NCBI GenBank assembly: GCA_030685235.1
Contig: MU839088.1
Coordinates: forward strand, 496,001-560,000
Origin: Copromyces sp. CBS 386.78
Lineage: Eukaryota > Ascomycota > Sordariomycetes > Sordariales > Sordariaceae
DNA length: 64,000 nt
Direction: 5' to 3'
The notes under the pieces were generated by a model. The model did not search any database and was not told the DNA's origin. It was given only the letters and a program-made list of their open reading frames with translations. The stretch's first letter is position 1, and each line of letters opens with the position of its first letter. Shown here one piece after another: positions 45,652 to 58,800 of the stretch. The translations under genes and the position numbers were made by a program.

Positions 45652-48600
45652 TTACACTCTTTCTCCGCCAACAGCAGTCACAATGTTTGCCTTGAAAGTT
45701 CGTCTCTTGACAGCCTTCCAAGCCTCGACAATGGCTACATAAGCAACCACACAGGCCGCAACAACACCCCACTCCCACGTTATGGCATTATGCTTAAAGA
45801 CCACATGGTTGATAACCGGGATGTAGATGACGGGGAAGCAGATCACGAACCCAGCCGACACCGCGCCAAACAAAAACTTGTTTTGCCAAACCGTCTTGAA
45901 GATGGACAGCGGGCCCGAGTACTTCTCCGGATGCATGTTGAACAGCGACCGGGTGAAGTGCTTGCACTCCCACGCCGTAACCAGCAACAGGAAAGTCAGC
46001 GTCGCAAACGTCGTCGCTCTCGCCCTGAACGCCACGCCACACTCCGACGCCCAGTCCTCGTTGCAACCCTCGCCAAGCCCGTCGGCGCCCGACATGCCGT
46101 ACGCCACGCTGGTGAAGGCCGCCAGACACAAACCGCCCATGGCCGTGCCGTAGACGAACTTGTCGATGATGAGCTCGCGCGTAAAGATGCCGACTTGGAG
46201 GTCGTGCGGAGGACGCTGCATCACGTCCGGCTGGGCATCCTCGAGACCAAGACCGAGGGCGAGGAAGGAGGAGGTGACGAGGTTGGCCCAGAGGATTTCG
46301 AGGGGGGAGAGCGGGAAGACGGAGACGCCGGCATTGTCCTTGAAGGAGAGGCCGATGAGGAGGAGAATGACTTGGGCGATATTGGAGATTAGGAGGTGGA
46401 GCAGGAACTGGAATTGCTCTCGTTAGTCATGACGCCTTCCGTCCGCTTGCTTGATCAGGTGTGTACGTGCCTTCTGAATGTTATCAAAGAGCCTTCTTCC
46501 CTCTTCAATCGCGGTAACGATGGAGGCAAAGTTGTCATCGGTGAGAACCATATCCGCCGCCTCCTTGGCAACATCACTACCGCTCAGACCCATGGCAATG
46601 CCCACGTCCGACTTCTTCAGGGCCGGCGAGTCGTTGACACCATCGCCAGTCATGACGCAAAATGCCTTTCTCCTATGCATGGCTTCCACCATTCTGACCT
46701 TTGTCGACGGGCTGCATCTCGCAAGCACCAAGGGCAAACTCTCCAAGGCGTCAATTTCGGCATCCGTGAGACTATCAAAAGCGCTGGCCACCATCACCTG
46801 GGTTCCGTCATTTTGTCTGCACGGCTTGATGATACCAATCTCGCAGGCAATCGCCGTCGCAGTCTTGACGTGGTCACCGGTTACCATATGAACCGTAATA
46901 CCAGCTGCTTGACACTTCTGGACTGCCGCAGCAGACTCGAGACGGGGAGGGTCATAGATACCAGCCAAACCAAGGAAGGTCAAGTGCCTTTCAATGGTAG
47001 ATCTTTCGGGAACATTCACGCCGACGCTTTCTCCGTTTCGGGAGCAGCAGAGGCGTCATCCCGAGTTTGAACCTGGAAGAGGGCTCCATCGACGGATCGC
47101 TTAGCAACACAAAGGACACGCAGACCTTGGGCAGCAAGGGCTTCCGCCTTTGCCACAATCTCAACCTTCTGCTCGTCGGAAGCGTCAAGCAAAGGCAACA
47201 GAGCTTCGAGCGCACCCTTGGTGTAAGCGTAGGCGGCACTAGCGCCGCCGCTCTCCGTGCTTGTGTAAACGACCGTCATCCTCTTGCAGGATGAATCAAA
47301 GGGGTACTCGGCAAGCAGCAGCTGCCGAGACTGTCCGTCATCAGCAGCCAAGACACTCGGCTTTCCCATACCAAAACGCATCGCAAACGTCTGCAACGCA
47401 ATTTCGGTGGGCTCACCGATAGCCGTAAAAGTGCCTGTTTCCTCGGCCTTGGTAACAGCCGAGTTGTTGCAGAGAGCAATGCTCTCCAGAAATTCCTTGA
47501 GGTTCTCTCCCTTTTCGCCAATGGCGTCTTGCGGGTCTTTGATGCCATGATCAGCGAGGCTAAAGACTTCCTCCCCGATCTTGACCGATCCACTGGTAGG
47601 ATCAAAAGGATGCGTGGTCCCCTGGACTTCGACCTCTGTGCCGTCAACCAGCCAGACCTTCCTGGTGACCATCTTGCCCTGCGTCAGCGTTCCCGTCTTG
47701 TCAGAGCAGATATTCGTCACGCCGCCCACAGCCTCGAGCGCGGCCAGCTTGCGGATCACAACGTTTCCGCGGGCCATGGCACGAGTGCCGAGCGCGGTGG
47801 CGATGGTCAGAACGGCTATGAGAGATTCCGGGATGACGGCCACAGCAACGCAGATGCCGTAGATGAGCACCTCGTCCGTGACGTCAAACTTGCTGACTGA
47901 GAAGACGATGATGGCCAACAAGATGGCCAGCGCGAACAGCAACAAGGCGAACTTGCTCAGCGTGACCTGCAGCGGCGTACCGTCGAGGCCAAGGAGGACA
48001 CGCATGCCGTTTCGGGCACGTACGACAAGGGAGCCAAGGGTTCCCATTTCTTCCTTGTCGACCTGCTTCTTGTTGCGCCCGCCGTTGCTGTCGCGCAGCA
48101 GGCCCGCAATCTTGCCTACCTCGGTGCACATGCCCGTGGAGACAACGACGCCGGTGGCGCGACCGCGAGTGATAGTGCTGGCTGAGTAGACCATGTTGGA
48201 GCGGTCACCGAGAGGGACATCACGGTCCCTGGCCATGACAACCTCAGCATGCTTGCTGACAGGCAGCGATTCGCCGGTCAGCAGGGCCTCGTCAGTGGAG
48301 AGGTTGATGCTGGTGGCGAGACGGAGGTCGGCGGGGACGACGTCGCCGACATTGAGGCGGACGATATCGCCTGGCACGAGTGTCTCGGCTTTGATGGTGG
48401 AAGTGGCGCCGGACCGGATGACTTTGCAGGTGGGCGCCGACAGGGCGTACAAAGCTTGGATGGTTTGCTCGGCACGATAGTCCTGGAGGAAGCTGATGAG
48501 GTATGGTTAGCATCTTGATTAAGATGGGTCAACAAGAAGCGGTACTTGGGTCTTACCCGACTATGATGTTGAGAAGAATGACCGCAGCAATGACACCGCC

Positions 48601-49170
48601 TTCGATATGGTCACTGATGGCAAAGGAAAGGACCATGGTGATAACGAGGACAAGAGTCAAGCTGTTGGAGACTTGTCTCAAGAGAATCGTCCAAAGGGAT
48701 AAACCCTTGGCACCCTCAACCTTGTTGAAGCCATGGTGCTGTAAACGGCGGGCAGCCTCATCGTTGTCGATTCCCTTTCTACATGACGAAATAAGTGACC
48801 AGACTTTTGAGTGTAGAGTTGCGCAGGTGTTTGTCTGCTATCAGACATGAAAGGGGATTTACTCAGGGTCAGTGTTGAGAAGAGCACAGATGTCCGGCAC
48901 CGAGAGGGTGTGGGCCGCTTCGGAGGCAAAGGACAGGAGACCGCCGGGTCCAGCTCCGGTTCCGGTAGTAGTGGTGGTATCTCCCGACGTACGGTTGGCA
49001 GTGGCGTCGTCGTCGGCCCCGCCTTCACATTCTTCTCCGATGATGGTCCCGATGTTGAGCGTAGTCAAGGTCGAGGACCGAGTGGTTGTTTTGGACGTTG
49101 TTGGACTTTTGAAGCCACATATAGGAGGCTCCGTCTGGCCCTCGACGTCAAGTTCGATCTCTGTCCCCAT
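45652..49170 (-). pseudogene. ENA-type (type IID) P-type cation ATPase with an apparent frameshift
   Basis: Exons 49170-48863, 48778-48557, 48492-46471 and 46407-45652. This family pumps Na+ or K+ out across the plasma membrane. N-terminal part: KGLSLWTILLRQVSNSLTLV, then DEALLTGESLP and the M4 motif VIPESLIAVLTIAT; the phosphorylated Asp is in CSDKTGTLT (about residue 441). Later: HMVTGDHVKTATAI and TGDGVNDSPALKKSDVGIAMG. The C-terminal exon has SVFPLSPLEILWANLVTSS and PPHDLQVGIFTRELIIDKF as in yeast ENA pumps. The frame ends at a TGA (47018-47016), while the next domain continues one base back; the shift must lie between 47055 and 47019, in the variable linker before HLTFLGLAG. No normal intron mends it. 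Intron 3 (46470-46408) needs a GC donor (AAG/GCACGT), giving NIQK/FLLHLL. From memory this may be Neurospora ph-7; unverified. Confidence 0.85.
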
Positions 49171-50710
49171 TCAATATCTTGTGTATGTTCTCGCCGGTTG
49201 AACTTCAGCGAAGCTTGATGATGTAGTGGAAAGAAAGAAAGGGAGGGGAAGAAAGAAACCGAGAACAGCTGTCATCTTTGTGTGACGGGATATGCGGGGG
49301 GCTTTTATCAACAATGAGGAAAGTGACCGCCCACCCAACAAAGCAAACAAACAGACGCACGAGAGGAAGGTACTTCACGACGCCGAGAAAAGAGCTTCAC
49401 TGCTGATCCGCCTATCAGTGTCCACACCCGGCAGGTATATCAAAAGGTATCATCCACTCTCCTCTCCTCTTCTTCCACTTGTTTGGTCGGCCTCCTGCTT
49501 TTCCTTCTGAACCAAACAGTCCTCTCCGCACCAGATGCAGCCCGCCTCCCTGCTTCAAGACAACACAACATTGCCGCTGTTTTTGTTTCTACAGCCAGAT
49601 CGCCAGCGTACCACACAATGTCGACACATTTCTCTCTTGGTATCTTGGTATGCCAGCCAAGAACCTACCAAGCTCTAGCAAGCATCTACCAAGCTACCAA
49701 AGTGCTGGGGAATGCGTACGCAGTTCCTGAACTTCCTGGTCAGTGTGGTCAGTTGAGGAGTCGGGTTGAGCCTATGGTGACCTATCGGGATCTATCGTGG
49801 CCAGTCAAGTGCCATCGCCGAGCCTCTTGCCCCGTGAACAAGGGCGGGGTGCTGTGGCTATGTCTCTTCCAGAATCTTGGCCGCATACAATATGTCCCCG
49901 GGGGGAAGCCAAAGTGCTGGAATACCCCTGTTTTATCGCTGACCGACACTGGCAAAGTTATGTCACCTGGTCTCTTTCTTGACCTCTTGAACTCTTCCCA
50001 CACCTACCTATTGTTCGATGATGATACAACACCTCAAGAGTCAAGATAGCGGACGTACAAATGAACATCCCCTCCCCCCTCTTCTCTTCCTCGATGCAAC
50101 CAACCATCGACACAAGTGAACTTCCAAAAATGAAAAAGGAAACCTCCTGATCCCCGCATTGTGGTAATGTCCCTAACCCTCCTTGAAATTCATCACTCTC
50201 ACATCAGACGGTCGGTATAACGATTGCCGAGATTTTAGGAGCAAAACGTCCAGCGCAAAGCGGTTGGTTGCAAAGGGAACCAACCACCCATGCACAAAGC
50301 CGATGGGGACGTCCGTCAGCATTTCCAAATGTTGAGCCTTTGGGATAGCCGAATTTTGAAGGAGTAGTACTCGTCAACGAACACAGGAAGTTAGGAAGAA
50401 AACAAGGGGTTGACCAGAAAACTTTTTGTTAACAGAAGACATGGTGTTCCATACTTACTGTTTCCGTATAACTTCTTCACGGTCCACGCCAGTGGGTCGG
50501 TCACCTCTAGCTGGTCCCGCCGTCATTCAGGGGTAGAAGATCACAAAACAAACAACCCAAAATCGAGTGGAACCGCCATGTTCTAGGTTACCACGACAAC
50601 GGCAACATCAAAATGGGTCATGGAAGTGATCTCCCGAACATCTTGAATCATGATATCTCTTGGTGGTCTTTCAGTCATTTGTCTGAACATTAAACTCTTC
50701 TCACATTATA
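49171..50710. other. intergenic region between ATPase and kelch genes (1.5 kb)
   Basis: Holds the ATPase promoter side. A 188-codon frame near 49483-50049 (plus) begins with TTG and has no domain, so it was not called. Confidence 0.5.
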
Positions 50711-52792
50711 TCACCTATACCTATGCCTCTCTATCCCCACAACCTGTGTCTCTGTCCCATCAAGTTCCCAATGATGGTTATTATCCGTCGGCAGCTCTTC
50801 CGGAGCGACATAGGCCTCCACAGGCTTCTCAACGGCCATAAGCTCCTTGTTTGCTGGAGGAAATGCACGAATGTGCTGCTGCTCTCCTTCTCCTCGAGAA
50901 ACACCATACTCATTGTCAGGTTCCGGAGCAGTTCTGTTTTGCTTCGACTTTCTCAAGAAATAAAAGAGCAACCCCCCTAGGATTGCTAGGCCGACGACAC
51001 CGGCTACGACGCCGCCGGCAATTGCGCCGGTGTTGTTAGATTTCTTGCCACCGGTCTGTGTGTCCCCGGAACCAGAAGTTGATGAAGTGCTGGTACTAGG
51101 TGTGGTCGGACTGTCTGAGTCGTCGGTTGGGGAAGGGTTGAGGAATATGGTCTTGACTTTGTTGGAGGACCAGGAGATGGCCGCCATGTTTCTGCCATTC
51201 TAGTTAGTATCATTCAGAATAATAACCGACACTGCACATCATAGGAAAGACACTACTCACTCTGCCTTGTTGTACCAGTCCCGAACAACACCGGGCGACT
51301 CGTAATCGCCCATATCCGCATCGTAGCTTCCGTCCTTCGACCACGTCAAAGCAGTCATGTCAAAGATCCCTAGCCCCTGTGGAAAAGAATCCGCACTCTC
51401 CCACTTCGCGCTAATCTCTTTCCCACCGATACTCAGCATCTGTCGTTTTCCTTTGCCCACTACGACACAGGCGGGATCGGCCCGCTTCTCTTGAGAGCTA
51501 TCCGCGGCCTTGAACCACACGAACCCGGGTAGGCTCAGGAAGTATACGTCGCGGTACGACTCCTCGGTCTTCGAGTCAGCCCCGCCGTACATGAAACTGC
51601 GTGCGCACCATATGTTAGCTGACAATTCCCCCAAGACGTGAAAAGAGAGAATGACCGAAAGTTTCCTCGGCGGGCATACACACATTTCATAGGTGTCGTT
51701 TCGGCCTTGGACACCAACCGCACAAAACTTCTCCCGACTACTCGGCCTCTCCCCCGTCGTCGTCTGCCAGTACCACTCCCTGCTAACCGGATCAAAGAAA
51801 GTGACATTCTCAAACCCCATCACAAAATCCGGCTGGGTACCCGTCGTAGTAGCAGGCACCGCAAACACGCTTCCACCAAGAATAAACACCAACCCGTTAT
51901 TCTTGTCATCCTCCCCAGTGTTACCAAAACTCGGCACAAACACCCCAGCGCCACCCCTCAAACTTCCGTTCCCCGTCGTGAACCCCAGGCTCGTCTCATT
52001 CCTCCACTCCTTGCGGTTCATATCATACACCACCATGCCCGGTATATGCTCAGCATTGGGATTCGACGGGTCCGTCCACGCCGAGGCGATACCTCCCACT
52101 GAAAACCCGATGCCCCCGTTACTGCCCGTAGTAGCCACAAAAGCCGCCTGCTCCGTCAACCTCAACGTCCTCAGCGGAGCCGGACTCGTAGGCACAGGCG
52201 TCTCAATCTCCCATTTCCCGCTACCATTTCCATCGACGACAAACTTCCATATCCCGGACTTGTCAATTTTGTTGCTGTTGATGCCGTAGGAAGCGCCGCC
52301 GCCGAAAATGTAAAACCCCTTACCGTCGGGCGAGGGCCAGAGACATTGGGTGTTGAGGGCGTAGGGGCCTTTGCCAGAAACATCTTTGCGGGCGGCGATT
52401 TTGACTTGGACTGAGGAGGCTTTCCAGGAGGAGGACAGGTCGATGGACAAGGTGGAGTTGTTGCCGTTGGAGGCCCGCGAGGAGGGAGGAGGGGATTTAG
52501 TGGCCGAGTCGAGCTGGGAGAGCTCGCCGCCGTCTATGTACACATAGTTACCGACGACGGCCGCTACAGCGGACTGTCAGTAGGTGTGGAAAAAAAGAGA
52601 TAATGGGGGAGGAGGGGTGAGGGGACGGTTGAGCTTACCTCTGGCTTGGATCCTGCGCAAGAAGTTTTCGGGCGCTGGGGAATCTAATAATTCGGCGTGG
52701 ACGGGTGTGATGGTCGATAACAAGAGACCCAAAACCCCCAAAAGCATTATGGCCGGGCTTGACCCTCGTCCTCGTCGTCGGGAAAGGCCCAT
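50711..52792 (-). CDS. kelch-repeat single-pass membrane protein
   Basis: Exons 52792-52639, 52563-51684, 51596-51261 and 51191-50711 encode 616 residues; the summed length is a multiple of three. A hydrophobic segment at residues 16-33 (MLLGVLGLLLSTITPVHA) acts as signal peptide. The body, to about residue 440, carries kelch-like blades, each with a GG pair and a following aromatic: YIDGGEL, FYIFGGGAS, FSVGGIAS, VFILGGSV, and YEIFMYGG. These usually form a beta-propeller for protein or sugar binding. A Ser/Thr-rich stalk follows, then a membrane helix (GAIAGGVVAGVVGLAILGG) near residue 520 and a basic stop-transfer KSKQ. The cytosolic tail is about 75 residues. The domain order matches fungal cell-surface kelch proteins of unknown role. 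Intron 2 (51683-51597) uses GTGTGT. Confidence 0.85.
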
Positions 52793-53879
52793 TGTGAACT
52801 GCCTGCCGCAACTTCGATACCTAACAGAAGCCAGTGTTTATTTCGAAAAGACCAAACAAAAGACCATAATGTCAAAAGAGAGTATGTAAGGTTTTGAAAA
52901 CAGAGAATAGGGAATGCCGTCAAGTTAAAGGTCAAAAGGGCAATAGGGAAAAAGCACGTTATCTAGACAAGGAGCAGGCAGGGTGCGCTTCATGGAGCCC
53001 GGGGGCTTAGAACTAGTGGCTTCGGCGTTGCAGATGCCAATTTTAAATATTGGTGATCCTGGATCTCACCCCGACTCCCAGAACAATCCAACAGCCTTGC
53101 GAGTTCAAAGCATATCTGACCTGAATGCCCTGTTGTTGTCAGTTGAAGCCATACAAGCCCCTGCGAATAGTTACCTTCCACGTTACTGCGCCCTATACGG
53201 CGGAGGTTGATTCCCTGTGCCGCTTCGCTTAGTGCGCCTAATGATCGACAATGCTGACGGTTGTTAACCAATCGCACACAATATCCCACCTGCCATGTCC
53301 AAAAGTCCGAGGCGCCAAGGGTTGGAAGTGCGAGAAGAGGGCTGATAGTGAAAACGCTTTAGTTTTGAACGGTTCGGTGTTCGGGTTCGTCTAGATTCCG
53401 GTCCATGATCAGGATAGGTGTGAGACAGTTGCCAAACAAGTAGCTGTTCTCGAGCCAGACAATATCCAGCATCATGCGGTCACCAGTCTCGATACCTTGA
53501 TCCAACAGATGTATGGAACCCAATTCGAGCGCGCACATGGTTTCTGGATGACGAAAAGAGACAAAAGAAATGGGGAAACACTCGAATTGGCTGATGATGA
53601 ACCAGACGACACAAGTTTTATCGTCACCACAACAGGGGCGACGAATTGCGGGACGTTAAAAATGTACTTCAACATTTGTTCATTAGATTCCGAGAGTCGA
53701 GGACGCTTCAAGCCAGTTTTCCAGCCGACGTCCAATCACGACCTCAAGCATTATTAGTCTTTTTTTGATCAGCATCAAGGGTATCATAGTCCCACACTCG
53801 CACAACCGACCTCCCATCTCTTCTTACACATTACTCATGTACATCAGCCTTTCTTCATAAACACATCACGATCGGCTCT
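52793..53879. other. intergenic region between kelch and CNT genes (1.1 kb)
   Basis: Holds the kelch promoter side and the CNT 3' flank. A plus-strand frame open from about 53392 to 53757 is noted in the findings as a possible exon remnant. Confidence 0.45.
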
Positions 53880-55890
53880 TTATTTTCCGTCGTAGAGCAT
53901 ACCAGCAACGCTGGCAGAGGTCAAGGTAGACAAGACACCGGAGAAAAGAGCCGACAGGGCGACCTTGGACACATCACCGGCACGGCCAGGAGCGAGCTGA
54001 GAAAGCACACCGATCTGGGTACCGAGGGAGCCAATGTTGCCGAAACCCTATTATTTGAGGTTAGTACCGTGCCGAACCCAAAGAAGGATCTGAAGAAAAA
54101 ACTTACGCAAACGGCATAGGTAGCAATAAGCTTGGAGCGAGGGCTCATGCTCTTGTAGGGCTCATCGTTGGTGAGGGAGAAGAAGGCGACGAACTCGTTG
54201 GTGATGACCTTGATGCCAATCAACTCACCAACGGGACGGAGATCCTTCTTGGGGACACCCAGGAGCCAAGCGACAGGATACATGAGATACCCGAGAATAA
54301 GCTGGAGCGAGAGAAGAGGGTGCTTCTCATCCTGACCCATCAGGCCCCAGTACTTGCCCCACCAGCCGAGCAGACCGTTGGCAAAAGCAACAATGGCAAT
54401 GATACAGAGGAGAGTGGCAACGATCATGCCAGCGATCTTGATACCGAGCCAGGCACCGTTGGCAAAAGCGTGAAGGGCGTTCGAGGCCTTGTGTTCGTCA
54501 TCCTCGGGGACCACAACGCGGCCAGAGGTAAGGGTCTCCTCAGTCTCGGGGAAACGCATCTTGGAAACAGCCAAAGAGGCGGGGATGGACATGATGCAGC
54601 TAGACACAAGGGCCTGCGCATTAAGACCAAGACCGATGTAAGCAACCAGGACGGAACCGGCAATGGTGGCAAAACCACAGGTCATGATCTGGTGAATTTC
54701 GGCGAGAGTCAAGTGAGGGACGAAAGGACGGATCAACATGGCCGACTCGCCCTGGCCGATGAAGGGGGTGGCGGCAGCGACGACGGCTTCGGCGCCCGAG
54801 ACGCGGAGGGTCCAGAAGAAGAAGACGGCGAACTTTCCAATGAACCACTGGATGAATCCCAAGTGGTAGCAGAGCTGGACAAGAGCCACAAAGAAGATGA
54901 TGGGAGGAACGACACCGGTCAAGAACCAGGTCTTGGCGGTAACCGTCTCGTCAGTCAAGAACTCGACACCATCCTTGGCGAAACCAAGCAGAGTACGGGC
55001 CATCTCGGAAACGAAGCTGAAGATGTCGTAACCAGCCTTGGTCTTGAGGACAAAAACGGCGATGACGAACTGGGTGAGCATGCCACCAATGACTGTGTGC
55101 CAGGGGATCTTCCTCCAGTCGCGAGAGGTGGCAGTGAGGATGAAGACCATGACGAGGAGACCGAAGATGGAGATGGCACGGCTGGCGCGAGTGTTCTCGC
55201 CAATCTCTTCGGGGATCATACTGCCGAGGAGGAAGACACCAAGGGTACCGATGGCAGCCAGAGGCTTGTGAAGCTTCTGGGGAATCATAGAATAACCCCA
55301 GTGAACCGTGTGCCTCCAGACCATCTTGGCAGGGCGCATGACGATGCTGGTAGGGACATAGCAGAAGAGGATGCGCAGGCAGATGGCGATATAGACGAGG
55401 GTCGGTTTCAACCATCCAAGATGGTCATGACGGTGGTGGATGAGCGCTCCGTAAATCCACCATCTAAAGAAGACCAAAACACCTTGTCAGCGACCAAATT
55501 CCAGGCATTGCCAGGGAACGCACTTGAAAAGGCATGAAATACGAACACGGTGAAAAGCACCCAAATGGCAGCGTGGATATAAGGCCTGCCGAAGCCGTAG
55601 AACCAACCCCAGCTGTAGCGCTCAGCGGGTTGCTGGTCTTCGCGGTCGATGGAACCGACATGGTCCTGGCTCTCGGCGTCGACATATTGGCCGGACGGGA
55701 TGGTGGTCTTGAGATCGGAGTCGGTGCTCGAGATCACGGGCTTCTCGTTGGCGTGGGGGCCCATCATCTCTTTGGTGGTGGCGTCACCGTGGACAGACAT
55801 GGCGTCGACTATCGGACTGCGGGAAACGTCGTGGTACTGAGGTTGAATCGTGTCCGAGTCGGCGTGCCCTCTGTTGTCAGCCGTTGACAT
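53880..55890 (-). CDS. concentrative nucleoside transporter (CNT family)
   Basis: Plasma-membrane transporter that takes up nucleosides with H+ (or Na+). Exons 55890-55547, 55463-54107 and 54047-53880 encode 622 residues. An acidic hydrophilic N-terminus of about 95 residues precedes the first helices (HAAIWVLFTVWWIYG). Diagnostic CNT motifs: FIGQGESAMLIRPF near residue 320, ITNEFVAF near residue 520, and GFGNIGSLG early in the last exon. The GQxE and NEFVA blocks carry the polar residues that bind nucleoside. The first intron was placed with a GTTCGT donor because it is the only phase-2 site that yields the family sequence LFT-WWI; a GTTCCC site 40 nt further is the alternative. The second intron is standard (GTAAGT, ATAG). 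Confidence 0.93.
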
Positions 55891-58800
55891 GTAGGTTTAT
55901 GTCTCGAGGCGATGGAGGGGTGGAGATCCGGCTAGAGCTCCAAGACGACCTCTTGAGACCCAAGGAAGGAACTTGTCGAGACGTTGAGTCTGGCTATTGG
56001 TCTGAGGAAGAGGTAGAAGAAGGTGTGTGCAGAGAGGGCGGCAGCCTGGGGTGGTGCAAACTTTAATACCCTCTCCCCGGGCCTCGGGTATCTGTGGTAT
56101 CAGGCAGGGTAGTCTATCGATACTAGCTCTAGGAGAGTGGTAGTAGGTAGGTATGTATCTAAGTGCGGTGAAGATACTGGCTGGCCAGGAGGTTATCAAA
56201 AGTCTGGTGCGTCCCAGAAAAAAACCGTAGGGGTGGGGTTAGCTCTGAGGAGGGGGACGAGGGATGGAGGCCAGGCAGGGGTGAGAGGTACACTAGAGGT
56301 ATGTACTGTAGGTAGGTGTATGTAAAATACAAGGTAAAGGCATGTACTTGCACAGATGCCCACAAGGCCGATAAAAAGAAAAATCAAGACAACCAAAATA
56401 AAATAAAAACCCGACGAACCATTTGTGCGTTGTTCCAGATCTAAGTCACCAACGGGGAAGAAAGCTCGGCGTCGCCGCTAGACAGCCACCTGTGTAATCC
56501 ACCTCCCTACTACGTAAGTAGTGTCCGGCTTGGATGCGACGTGGACAAGACTTTTGTCGGCTTGTACCCGACCTCAATAAGTTGGGCTATAGGTAGCTTT
56601 GGATAGCAGATTGACGGGAGGCAGGCAAAGGTACTTCTTACTTGCCGCCGTTGTTCATTCCTGCTCGTGTCTTTGCCCAAATCGGGCAAAAGATCCTCTT
56701 TTGCAGAAGAATGAGAAAAAAAAGAAAGTTCTTTTTTTTTTCGACTGGACCCTCCCAAGCCTCCCTCTTGGCCTTCGATCCTGCCCATCGCCACTCCATG
56801 TCCTGGGCTACACTAGAGATGCTCGACCATGCCGAATCGGGCCATTTGCTGGCCAATTGACCAATCACAGGCCGCGAATCGGCTTCAAGAGGCAAAAGAA
56901 GCTAGGACCAGCCGGTCGATGTTGAGGAAGGGGCACACGACTTTCGCAAACAGTCAACCAAAAGCCGTGGAAGTCGCAAGGCTCTCTCGCATACTCGGCA
57001 CCTTGGCGAGATCTGCCCCCCCACTTCTCGACAATCGCCTCCATTGAAAAGCGCGGATAGGACAAGGCCAGGACGAAGGCTTAGTGGCTGGATGCGCCGA
57101 ATGCACCATTGGGCGTCCGTTGCAACGCTATTCCACACTCATGTCCACCCTCCGGCGACGGCCCCCTCACCTTCCTCTTTGGGGTTTTAGTCCACGTCCA
57201 TGCGAACATATCTGGGGTTTTGGCCCGGAGAGCAGGTATCGCAGGCGAAGGCTGGCACCTAGGTCATCACGAGGTTCGAGGCAAACAAGCAAAACGGGAT
57301 CCTCCCCCGAAAACCAACCATTTGGCGATTCAAGTCCATTTTGATCGCCATCACCTGCTTTCCCCCGGTTGAAGTGACATATTACTGTGGAGGTGGCGGC
57401 ATCATGACTCTGCCAACCCCAGGTTCCATTGCAGTGTAGTGTAGAAACAAGAATGGAAAACCGTCAAAATGCGGGGTTGGTGGACGGTTGGCGATTGTTA
57501 GTACCGAGGCACGCGACAACTAGAGGGCGGAAACAGTTCGACTCTACCTGCACGCTATGTACCTCGCCAGACCTCCCTCGCCTACGCAGTTGGGGATCAC
57601 AGCGTCTTCTTACCACCACGCCTCTCTAGGGATTGTGTGAAGCTTATCATGGGTGCCTCGCATGCTCGCCAACGAGGCATCGTAGTCGTATCGGTATCTA
57701 TAGCAGGGCATCTTATCAGATAGGTACCTTTTCGGGGCGGCGTAGAATGCATGTCATCCACATGCCACCATTCACACCCTCTTCCGTGTCAACGACCCCC
57801 AATCGGGAGTGATGCAGGATGCTTTGTACACTACGTTGGCGAGGGCCGCGTAATTCGATTCCCTTCAGGGCTGCATCCTGATAACGTCGCAGTACATGAC
57901 GCCCGTCTACAGCTTGAGGTAGGATCCCAGGTCGTGGACAAGGAACGGCTGTCTCTTTTTCATGCTCTCGTTGATGCTGTCGTTGCTATCATGGTCACTG
58001 TCGCCATCATTCTGGAAAACAAGGAACATTCTGGTTCCTTGGTGTTACCGACAACAGCGTGCGTATAAAAGAGAGGTTGATCAACATCGAAAAACTTGGT
58101 GTAGTCGGAATCATGCACAGCGCTTGGCTGCGGCAGAGAGATGTCTCCAGGGCGTCAGGCAGGCAAGGTTTTCCCTGACAATTGGCTGGTTCCACACTGC
58201 TTTTACCTTCCTGATTTGGCGATTTAAGATATCCATGATGGAGACAATTTTACTGGTCCAGCGGCTACCCCAGAATCAAAACTGAAGCAGTGATCCACTC
58301 AGACGTCGAGGTTTGGGAGCCGTCCGAACTCCCGTATCAAGACAGGTGCGGTGGACCCCGAAACTAATGATTATCCACACGGCGGGTTCCGGAGGTCAGG
58401 ACGGCCGTGGCAATATACCCGACGAGAAAGTTCTGTGACCTTGTGCTTTGGGCACTTGTGGAAGCAGGTAATCAACCTGAATCCAAATCACACATTCCCT
58501 AACCACTCTCTTGACCCTCCATTTGTAACCGCATACCGCGGCGGCCCTCCAAAGACATGTGGACGACCTGCATGCCGCATCAATCCGACACGTGTGCCCG
58601 TCTGGGGAGTTCCATTCTAGACCGGCTGCCAAGACCGGAGGATCCATCCTACCGGGAGCTTGGATCTGGGTCTCTTCAGGTCCAGGAGAGACCATGCGTG
58701 CTATGATTAGCACTAGGGCAGAATTCTTCTGTTCATGTGACATGTGGGTTACTGTTGGAGGAGAGAGGAAACATGGTGTGCCTGGACTGCGGTGTGGGAG

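Noticed and set aside
46990..47100. An intron to explain the ATPase frame break
   Set aside because: Donors such as GTTCAA (phase 0) have no acceptor in the right phase, and the one phase-compatible pair gives 33 nt and deletes conserved residues.
49483..50049. 188-codon plus-strand frame
   Set aside because: Begins with TTG, no domain, no introns or conserved pattern.
54320..55537. 405-codon plus-strand open frame
   Set aside because: It lies fully antisense to the CNT transporter exons and has the Glu/Gly/Asp-rich composition of a shadow frame.
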